NCBI GenBank assembly: GCA_030704615.1
Contig: CM060732.1
Coordinates: 35,073,053-35,137,052, forward strand
Direction: 5' to 3'
DNA: 64,000 nt
DNA from: Takakia lepidozioides
Lineage: Eukaryota; Streptophyta; Takakiopsida; Takakiales; Takakiaceae
This document shows, piece after piece, positions 54,982 through 64,000 of this stretch (position 1 is its first letter; each line of letters opens with the position of its first letter). Below the pieces are notes generated by a model, which made no database searches, was not told the origin of the DNA, and was given only the letters and a program-made list of their open reading frames with translations. The position numbers and the translations under genes are program-made.

Positions 54982-56995
54982 AAATTTAAACCCCAGAGAG
55001 CCTACAACCAAATTTGAACCGGAGATTGATATTTCTCCCCTCGAGGCTCTAACCATTGTCCCAGGAATGCCCACTTTGCCATTTTTGCTATTTTTTGTGA
55101 ATTTTCAGCGACCAAAATTACTTGAAATTCCAAATCTCCCACATGAAAGGCCAATCATTGCTCCACAAAAGCCCACTTTGCTATTTTTCACGAATTTCCA
55201 GCGACCCAAAGTACTTGAAATTCCACATCTCCCACACCGCATGAACAAAAATTATGAGACCAAGCCGGTGCACCCCTCCTCATCGAGGGCTTTTCAACGG
55301 CACCAAGCACCGGGGCTGGGGCCGCGGTTTGGGAGATCTCAACGATGCTACAAACAAAACAAAACAAAACAAACGTACGTCTCGCTTCATATATATATAT
55401 ATATATATAACAAAAATGTTATTCTTTTTCGCTCATTGTATTATCAATACTAGGGTCGCCTGTGCCGTTGGCCCAAGTGTCCAGTGTCATCTAAGTCCAA
55501 GTGCAATCCCCTATGTATCAAAGTGCGTCTCCTATGTCGAGGCCCAAATGCAACCTCTAGAGTAGCCTGTGTCATTGGCCCAAGTCTCCAATGTCATCTA
55601 AGTCCAAGTGCAATCCCCTATCTATCTAGAGACCTTCATGTTTGGGAGATCTAGGCCTAGGGTAGCCTGCGCCATTGGCCCATGTGTTAAGAATTGAAAT
55701 CTAAGTCCAAGTGCAATGCCCTATGTATTCAAGTAGCGTCTCCTATGTCAAGGCCCATTTGTGAAGAATTGAAATCTAAGCCCAAAGTGCAATTTCTTAT
55801 GTATCCAAGTGGGTCTCCTATGTCGAGGCCCAAGTGCGACCTCTAGTGTAGCCTATGCCGTTGGCCCATGTGTGAAGAATTGAAATCTAAGCCCAAGTGC
55901 AATCTTCTATTGATATATCCAAGTGCATCTCCCATGTACAGGCCCAAGTGTCTAGTGTCATCTAAGTCCAAGTGCAATCCCATATCTAATCATTTTTTTT
56001 CCAAGAGAGCCTATGACCAGATTTGAACTAGAGACCTTTCCCTTGATATCTCTCCCGTTGAGGCTCCAACCATTGTGCCATGAATGCCCACTTTGCCATT
56101 TTTGCTATTTTTTGTAAATTTCTAGCAATCAAAAGTACTTGGAATTCCGTATCTCCCACACCGCAGGTCCAAAAATCATGAGACCAAGCCTGTGCACCTT
56201 TCCTCGTCGAGGGCTTTCCAACGGTACCAAGCACCAGCGCTGGGGCCTCACGGTTTGGGACATCTCAACGCTACAAAAGAAAAGAAAAGAAAACAAACAA
56301 ACAAACAACTGTCTTGCTTCATATCATTCCAATACTAGGGTAGCAATATATTGGCCCATATGTGAGGAATTGAAATCTATGTATCCAAGTGCGTCTCCTA
56401 TGTTGAGGCCCGTCGAAGCCCAAGTGCAATCTTCTATTTATGTATCCAAGTGCATCTCCCATGTAGAGCCCCAATTGTCCACTGTCATCTAAGCCCAAGT
56501 CCAATCTCCTATGTATCCAGTGCAATTCCCTATGTATGCAAGTGCATCTCCTATATTGAGGCCCAAGTGCGACCTCTAGGCCCTAGGGTAGCTTGTGTGC
56601 AGTTGGCCCAAGTGTCCAACGTCATCTAAGTCTAATCATTTTTTTTCCACAGAGCCTACGACCAGATTTGAACCTGAGACCTTTCCCTTGATATCTCTCC
56701 CGTCGAGGCTCCAACCATTGTCCCATGAATGCCCACTTTGCCATTTTTGCTATTTTTTGTGAATATCCAGCGACCAAAAGTACTTGGAATCCCGTATCTC
56801 CCACACCGCAGGTCCAAAAGTCATGAGACCAAGCCGGTGCACCCCTCCTCGTCAAGGGCTTTCCAATGGTACCAAGCACCAGCGCCGGAGCCTTGCGGTT
56901 TGAGATATCTCAACTCCACGGGAGAGATATCAAGGGAAAGGTCTCCGGTTCAAATCTGGTCGTAGGCTCTGTGGAAAAAAAATGATTAGATATGG
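54583..56995 (+). repeat. 'Repeat A' plus tRNA-like module, plus-oriented half
   Basis: Repeat A blocks lie at 54583-54900, 55450-55985 and 56335-56640. They alternate with a second module that contains, on the minus strand, GGTCTCCGGTTCAAATCTGG (55013, 56015, 56655) and farther along TTTCCAGCGACCAAAAGTAC, CATGAGACCAAGCC and GAGGGCTTTCCAACGG. Microsatellites AT (54937-54978) and AT (55390-55409) lie between. Frames such as 55067-55453 and 56139-56492 come from the modules. Confidence 0.85.
54937..54978. repeat. (AT)n microsatellite
   Basis: About twenty uninterrupted AT units following AATAAATAAA repeats. Confidence 0.95.
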
Positions 56996-59240
56996 CTTGC
57001 TTCATATATTGATGCACTTGGACTTAGATGACATTGGACACTTGGGCCAACGGCACAGGCTACCCTAGTATTGATATGAATGAATCCAGTTTGTTTGTTT
57101 TGTTTTGTTTTGTAGTGTTGAGATGTCCCAAACCGCGGGCCAGCCCCGGTGCTTGGTACCGTTGGAAAGCCCTCGACGAGGAGGGGTGCACGGGCTTGGT
57201 CTCATGATTTTTGGACCTACGGTGTGGGATGTGGAAATTTCAATTACTTTGGGTCGCTGGTAATTCATGAAAAATAGCAAAGTGGGCATTCCTGGGACAA
57301 TGGATGGAGCCACGAGAGGAGAGACATAAAGGGAAAGGTCTCCGGTTCAAATCTGGTCGTAGGCTCTGTAGAAAAAAAAAATGATTAGATATGGCTTGCT
57401 TCATATATTGATGCACTTGGACTTAAGATGACATTGGACACTTGGGCGAACGGCACATGCTACCCTAGATACCGGAGATATATCAATAATGATTGGATAT
57501 ATTATTACTCAATATATATTGGGCTTTGACATGGGAGACATACTTGGATACATAGGAGATTGCACTTGGGCTTAGATGACACTCGACACTTGGGCCTCTG
57601 CATAGGAGATGCACTTGGATACAAGAATAGAAGATTGCACTTCGGCTTAGATGGGCCTCGACATATGAGACGCACTTGGATACATAGAAAATTGCACTTG
57701 GTCTTATATTTCAATTCTTCAAAACAAAGGCAGAGCCTATCCTAGAGGTTGCACTTGTAGGAGATGTACTGGGATACATAGAAGATCTTACACTTGGGCC
57801 AACAGTACATACTACGCTAGAGGTCGCATTTGGGCCGTAACATAGGAGACGCACTTGGGTACATAGGGGATTGCACTTGGACTTAGATAACACTTGACAC
57901 TTGGGCCAACGGCACAGGCTACCCTAGTCAATATATGAAGCGAGACGTTTGTTTGTTTGTTTGTTTGTTTTGTTTTGTTTTGTAGCGTTGAGATCTCCCA
58001 AACCGCGAGGCCCCGAGTGCTGGTGCTTGGTCCCGTTGGAAAGCCCTCAACGAGGAGGGGTGCATGGGCTTGGTCTCATGATTTTGGGACCTGTGGTGTG
58101 GGAGATGTGGAATTTCAAGTACTTTGGGTCCTTGGAAATTCTCGAAAGATTGCAAAGTGGGCAATCTTGGACAAAGATTGGAGCCTCGACATGAGAGATA
58201 TGAAGGGGAAGGTCTCCGGTTCAAATCTGGTCGTAGGCTCTGTGGTGAAAAAATGATGAGAAATGGCTAAAACAAATTTCAAGTACTTTGGTTGCTGGAC
58301 AATGATTGTCTCGAAAAATTGCAAAGTGAAATTCCTGGGACAATGGTTGGAGCCTCGAGAGGAGAGATATAAATGGAAAGGTCTCCGGTTCAAAACTGGT
58401 CGTAAGCTTTGTGGCATTTGGACTTAGATGACATTGGACCCTTGGGCCAATGGTAGAGGCTACCCTAGAGGTCACATTTGGGCCTCGACATAGGAGACGC
58501 ACAAGGATACATATAAAATTGCACTTGGTCTTATGATTTCAATTTTTCACACATGGGCCAACGGCAGAGGCTACCCTAGCGATCGCACTTCGGCCTGGAC
58601 ATGGGAGACGTACTTGGATACATAGGAGATTACACTTGGGCCAACGGCAGAGGCTACCCTAGAGGTTGCACTTGGGCCTCAACATAGGAGACACACTTGC
58701 ATACATAGGAAATTGCACTTGGGCTTAGATGACACTTGACACTTGGGCCAACGGCATAGGCTACCCTAGTCAATATGAAGCGAGACGTTTGTTTGTTTGT
58801 TTTGTAGCGTTGCTCGATGTCCCAAACCGCGTGGCCCTAGCCCTGGTGCCTGGTACCGTTGGAAAGCCCTCAATGAGGAGGGGTGCACCCGCTTGGTCTC
58901 ATGATTTTTGGACTAATCGTGCGGGAGATGTGGAATTTCAAGTACTTTTGGTCGTCGGAAATTTGCAAAAAATAGCAAAGTGCGCTTTTTTGTAACAATG
59001 ATTGGAGCCTCATGGGAGATATATCAATAATGATTGAATACCTATATTACTACTCAATAAATTCATTGAAAAAAATAAATCGGGCCTTGACATGGGAGAA
59101 GTACTTGGATACATAAGAGAGTGCACTTGGGCTTACATGGTCCACTCAGTAGGAGATGCACTTGGATATACCATAGGAAATTGCACTTGGTCTTATAGTT
59201 TAATTCTTCACACATGGGCCAACGGCACAGGCTACCCTAA
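56925..59240 (-). repeat. 'Repeat A' plus tRNA-like module, minus-oriented half
   Basis: The same modules occur in reverse: GGTCTCCGGTTCAAATCTGG near 56940, 57338, 58210 and 58380, and repeat A as its complement (CCAACGGCACAGGCTACCCT) near 57046, 57910, 58450, 58570, 58745 and 59218. TTTGTTTTGTTTTGTAGCGT and CATGGGCTTGGTCTCATGAT mark the other end of each module. Confidence 0.85.
58330..58415 (+). repeat. Example of the tRNA-like module
   Basis: GGGACAATGGTTGGAGCCTC resembles a tRNA D-arm with A box. After about 30 bases, AAGGTCTCCGGTTCAAAACT resembles a variable loop plus T-arm with B box. Spacing and order fit a tRNA-like pol III promoter. Other copies (57290-57380, 58165-58245) are alike and are followed by GTAGGCTCTGTGG and an A run. 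Confidence 0.5.
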
Positions 59241-59476
59241 TATAGAGTGAAGGGAGCCCATGAGGTCCATCAACTGGTACCCTCTAGTTACTACTAGAAT
59301 CTCACATCTTACCTGAATTGAAGTTACAGAGGTAAAACGTTGAAGTTAGAATGTTACCGTTTAGTATATTTTTCGGGGGACTGCAGCAATTTCCCCTTTG
59401 TGTGGATGGGCAATTTAGGGTTTCACTGTAGGTGTTGAGTGTTAACGAGGAAGAAGCTTAACGTTTGTTTTCGCAG

Positions 59477-59644
59477 GCAAATCCAAGATGAAACAATCAT
59501 CTAAGCTGCGTGCCAGAGGTCCTTCGGAATGAGGGTCCGTCTGTTTGTCTAGCATCTCAGAACGCGAGGTGCAAAAGAGCCGATTCTCTGCCCTTTGGGT
59601 ACTCAACTGCAATGCGCATTCCAGAAAGTTGATTTTCTATAAGC
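59477..59644 (+). promoter_or_regulatory. Probable 5' leader with upstream ORF of the codanin-like gene
   Basis: TTTGTTTTCGCAG at 59464-59476 looks like a splice acceptor, so the leader probably contains an intron. The upstream ATG at 59488 opens a 14-codon frame ending in TGA before the main start at 59645. Such uORFs often lower translation; that is inference. Confidence 0.35.
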
Positions 59645-62600
59645 ATGAGGGGTTGGGAGGCATTGAATGCTGTGCATGTGGGCGATCAAAAGCTTCTGCA
59701 ATCCGTATTGGACGGAGATGGAATCCCTCTGCCGACTCTTTTCCAATGGATTGATGCCCCCAGTGGCCCGGAGCCTCCCTCTTCCCCGCCTCTCACACCT
59801 CCCACGGCAAATCAGACCCCCATAAACAGTCAGGTACTCTTTCCTGTGTTTTCTTCAAACGAATGTGAGCAGAATTTTATCTTTTCTTTCCACAAGATGT
59901 TGGAGTACCATAACATGATCCTCAATGGCTCAATCTCCAAGTTAGATTCTCCTGTCGTGAAACCACAGATAACCCATGGCCAGAGGTAATAAGGTTTTGG
60001 GTTGGATTGATGTTCAAATAAACAGAGAATCCAGTGGGGTTAATCATCCACGCTTCTTTCCACCTTGGTGGAATTTGAAGGAAAGAACTGAAATAATTGA
60101 GTCATATTTTCAGTTCTGGGGATTTCTTTTGAATTCATCAATTCAGGACATGCCCCTACAACACGCAACAGAGTTTTTTTTTTAGATTGACCGGATACAT
60201 TTCTGGAGTATGAAAGCTTTTGGATGGTTCTTTTTTGCTGCATATCCAGGTAAGGGAGTTTAGTGAGTGCTTTGTTGGGAAAGTCAAAGGAGCCTTGTGG
60301 GAGTGCCTACATCACAACTTGTCTTCTCTGCCTCCAAAGCTTGTCAGTATGCAGTCACTGGCAGATGGAATTGCATGAGTTGACAACTCTGATTCAGTGC
60401 TCCGTTGGAGTTAGGAGTAATAATTTCTTTGGTTGTTGATCCAGCCGATGCAGGCAAGAGCTGCTCCACCCTGCCAGTCACTTGGTTCTGTCGAGTGGGA
60501 GCCATGGAATGAGCAATTAGCTGACATCACTCCCCAGTCCTTTGCTGTAGCCTTTCTAAAGCATGTGAGAGCTCTGTTGCAACCCATACTAGTAGCAAAA
60601 GATTGTTATAAAGACACAGTTGCAAACCCAATATGTCCAAATCGCGAGGCCGAGCGCGTCTGCCCTCAGGAGGTTCAAGTGCTAGGGAAGATAGCCGAAG
60701 AAGAAGAGCCCTTGAAGCTCATGGTGAAATCGTCCTCACAACTTAGACCACGTGCTGGTCCAAATGGGAACTCTGTGTTTGGAAATTTGGTTACATCAAA
60801 ACAGAGGGAAAGGCGCAAGACTGGGGTGGATGAGAGTGCCAGTAACGACAGAAGTGTGCAACTTATTGCAGCTTCAAAGATGGTGGGAGCACCAGCCTAT
60901 GAGGAAGACTTCCCTGCTCTTGGAAGACGAACCACAGGCAATGTCTCGAAGACTGCCACCCTGCAGTCTAAACAGGTGCTTTTGATTACATCCTTTGGAC
61001 TCGAATGTATTGTGTCTGTATGTTCACGTCAGTATTTGCACAGCTGCAAATGTATCTTGAAGGATTTTTCTTCCTTAGATTTCGTTGCAAGTGTAAGCTG
61101 CAATCTACGTTAGTGGAACTTTCACTTGGCCAACAATGAGCGAAATGCATGGTGGCGAAGTCAACTTCATGATCAAAGCTGCGTATTGGTAAGGTGCTAT
61201 AGCAGGAGGGGAAATAGCAGTTGGTGGGAAGGCTTTGGGATATCAAAGGTGGTGATTTTTGTCCAAGCTGAGGGACGGTGAACCAAGATCCTTACAAGCA
61301 CATTAATGCCTTATCGTTGGCTCTGTCATGCAATAAGGTTTCTATTCCTCGGTGGGAACTGGCTTTAACTTCTGTAAATCCCTCTCTCTTACCAGCAGGT
61401 CTGCTTCTTTGTAGACAATCGTATGATGTTGAACTCGGAGTGTCACAGAAGACCCTATGTAGTTTTGGCTTGTTCATTCTGTCGAACGTCTTTGGGTCTA
61501 CTTCTTAATATAATCTAGAATTGTTTTCAGAAGCGAAGAGTCACTCCCACCCCAATGGCGAATCCAGTGGTCGATGGCGCATTCATACTGGCAAAAGTGG
61601 AGGCTCCACTGGTTCAGACAAATAAACCTAAATTTCCAGGTGGAGGGCGATTAAAGGTGGATATGGACGTCCTCATGCAAAGGTTTGAAGAGAAACGGAG
61701 GCAGAAACAAAAGGAGAAGCCTGAGGCTTGCAAAAAGGAGGCCTCAAATCCCTGGACTTTGGAGGGACCTGAGTTTGGGTCAGGGGTATCCATCCCAAGT
61801 CAGCGTTTGTCTGTACAGCAGCCGTCTTCAGCTTCTGTGTCTGAGACAAAGGTGGTTGGAAACTTGGATGGCATCACAACAAATGATAGTACTTCTACAG
61901 AGCAGAGGGTCAAGGTATAATAACTCCAAGATTACTGCCCTAGCTCTTGCGCTTCATATTGCAGATGGAGTTCTAAAAACCTGTGGACACCCATCTCATG
62001 GCAAGGTTGGGGTGTGTGTGAATAGGGTTCTAGTGGGAACTGTTCTGCTGAAGTGGTCTATGTATGCTCTTGAATTGCAAGCTACTTAACCCCATTGATA
62101 CCGAGGTAATTGATCTTTAATGGTGGCACTCATGATGCTGTCTGAACCAGGTGGCCATGGCAAATAAGACTCTGTCTGCCTCACTTGAGCAGGCAATCTC
62201 CATTCCAGTACACAGTGGTCAGGCACGGCATTCCTCTGAGAGTCGAACCAGTGATATCACCTCCCCATGCCCATTGTCGAAGGAGTTGGGCAGAATGGCA
62301 AGAGTGCATGCAACACTGATAGTGGCAAGATTGGTGCCATCATTGCTAGAAGAACTGCATCTGTTGCTGCTGCTTTTGAGCTTGGAGCCCACATTGGTTG
62401 CACAGCAACCTATTCAGGGTTTGCAGCTCCTGTTTTGCAATGGTGACGATTGTGCAGCTTATGCATGCACAGTCTTGGATCAAGCTGGTCGCATCTTAGA
62501 TTGCGGTATGCAAGACGACTACTTTCCAAACTTTGATAGGATGGTGTTTGAACAAAGAAACTAGGACACTTTTCAAACCTGGGCTTAGAATCTGAGGATG

Positions 62601-64000
62601 TAACATTCCCAAGTGTCACTCCATTATTTATGTCCTGAAAGATTTCAGTAAGGGCTGAGCTTGAATTCAATGGGACGAAATATGTGTTAAAGTTGAGTAC
62701 CCTAACCTGAAAGGAAGTTGCACTTTTTGAATGCTGTGAATGGTCCCAGATGCTGAGTGCTCTGTCTGCAGCAGATATTTAAAAATAATTTGTTCTTCAA
62801 AGAAGCCATGTTTCTTGATCTTATTGATGAAATAATGAAGGACGTTATGTCCCTCGTTTCATCTTAGACACACTTTTTGACTCTCCCTGAGTAGTGGTTT
62901 CTCCCATGTCTCTTTTGCAGTTGGAGAGCATTTACTTCTGGCATTAATTGAGGAACCTGCCATAGCTCGTCATTCCCCCACCCTTCTTGGGCGCCTGAAA
63001 GCCTCTCTGGGTGCCCATCAAGCTGCAGCACTGCGAAGCTTCAAGGCGTATGAGGCTGCAAGTTGTCGCAATGGGGCATTTGAACATTCCCCTAATGGAG
63101 GTGTGCTTAGACCAAGGAGCTGGACAATAGTGGGTCTGCCTGTGTCTCTACCATTTCAGGCTGCCCGTGATTCTCGCAACATCTTCAAGACTCATGTAAC
63201 CTGACAGTAATTTTAACTAAACAAAATTCAAAGGATTGGGGTGGCGGGTAGCATTCTTATGGGTGAAACTCAGTGGATATATTGTATCTGTTAAAAGTTC
63301 TGCTGCTGGAGAGATCATATTTTGGCAGATAAGCACAAAGAGATTTCGAGGGCTTTGAAGCCATTTGTGTCATATACAGGAGGAGCAGAGAGTTTACAAC
63401 AATCGGGAACAGTGTCGTGACCAGTTCTATGCCATTGTCGGGGGGGCAGCATCCACCTACAGTGCCTTTGGCTGGGCTGCCAGTGGCTCTGAGGATCAGG
63501 GATACCGTAAGACAAAAGAGGGGGTGATGCACTTTCTGCAGGTGCTGCTGGTCGAGAACTACCCTTGGTTTGCCGGTAAGTCAGTGGCATTTGTCTTCAG
63601 AGACAGAAAGTAGTCCATAAACCACAACCATAACTACATGCCACATTGGTGGCTACAATGAGGGTGACTTAAACAGCAGCAACACTGGAAAGTTGCTTGT
63701 TTATAGAACAGATTGTATAGACCTGCAACTGGACTCTACACTGGTTGTCGCAGCCCAGTCATAGGTTGGAGAGGGTGGGCCCTTAGTGCCAAGTCAGAAG
63801 TCTTCTTCACCGTGGGAAATTACTGATGTGGTTCCAGAGCGGCTGATCAGATTTTAATGTGCTTCACAGCTATCCAGAGTGGAGTTGTGGTATGGATAGA
63901 GGCTTCATGCCAAGTACTATTGGAGTTTTGAAATCTAATATTCAATGAAGAATTTTCTCTGCAGTGAAGCTGCAATCATCATTCTACCAGAAGATCAAGG
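59645..64000 (+). CDS. Codanin-1-like protein, 5' part (runs off the window)
   Basis: Exons 59645-59833, 60250-60342, 60445-60975, 61531-61914, 62151-62505, 62921-63195, 63380-63575 and 63965 onward have GT-AG borders, and every phase agrees (0,0,0,0,1,0,1). The protein starts MRGWEALNAVHVGDQKLLQS. Its parts match human codanin-1 in order: VREFSECFVGKVKGALWECL, the short motif YEEDFPALG, KRRVTPTPM, then HATLIVARLVPSLLEELHLL, LIEEPAIARHSPTLLGRLKA, LPFQAARDSRNIF and QRVYNNREQCRDQFYAIV. Codanin-1 binds the histone chaperone ASF1 and limits histone supply in animals; the same role here is inference. The C-terminal half lies beyond 64000. Exon 1 could have a different start, and an alternative is an unrelated protein with chance similarity. 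Confidence 0.7.

Noticed and set aside
55013-55070. Possible functional tRNA genes in the A/B-box modules
   Set aside because: No cloverleaf with acceptor stem and anticodon arm can be drawn; copies diverge from each other and are part of a repeat.
54583-59240. Regularly spaced repeats resembling a CRISPR or satellite array
   Set aside because: Units are composite, of variable length and in both orientations, with tRNA-like modules; they fit dispersed repeats, not CRISPR.

Overview
The window is nuclear DNA of a eukaryote with a very repeat-rich, gene-poor genome. A pentatricopeptide-repeat (PPR) E-domain fragment, a plant-type A1 aspartic protease relic, GT-AG introns, Ty1/copia, Mutator (MULE), piggyBac and L1-type LINE remains all point to a streptophyte. 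A charophyte alga such as Chara, or an early-diverging land plant, fits best, but the species call is a guess from style and not from any search.

Layout. 1-6000: a weak candidate gene start near 930-1410, then intron-like or intergenic DNA with two small foldback elements. 6-11 kb: a decayed piggyBac transposase (about 7.5-8.8 kb) and a separate 0.8 kb non-autonomous piggyBac-like element (9.85-10.67 kb). 11-17 kb: intergenic DNA, a cluster of TATACCC motifs and the first cluster of 'repeat A'. 17.0-26.2 kb: one minus-strand L1-type LINE, truncated in its reverse transcriptase and split by two insertions. The larger insertion (18.49-22.59 kb) is a terminal-inverted-repeat transposon with a visible target duplication; it carries a SWIM zinc-finger relic and a methyltransferase-like fragment. 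26.2-29.8 kb: a deleted copia element between two nearly identical direct repeats of about 760 bp. 29.9-30.6 kb: eight copies of a GC-rich palindrome at about 95-bp spacing. 31.1-34.9 kb: a PPR fragment, then a spliced gene encoding a long lysine-rich protein with a C-terminal DNA N4/N6-methyltransferase-like domain; palindrome arms of the same type lie in frame inside it.

36.8-48.4 kb is best read as one 11.6 kb Mutator-like element. It has long terminal inverted repeats (about 320-380 bp), a nearly complete minus-strand MULE transposase with a SWIM finger at the right end, and a plus-strand cargo region (C2HC zinc finger plus further conserved-looking ORFs) at the left end.

48.4-59.2 kb is AT-rich and holds tRNA-like SINEs, a minus-strand A1 aspartic protease pseudogene (50.8-53.2 kb) and a 4.6 kb block of repeat A plus a tRNA-like module that flips orientation at about 57.0 kb, forming a large imperfect inverted repeat.

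59.6 kb to the window end holds the clearest host gene: at least seven exons whose splice phases all agree, encoding a protein that resembles codanin-1 (CDAN1). It runs off the right edge.

All family names rest on motif recognition by eye. No database search was run.
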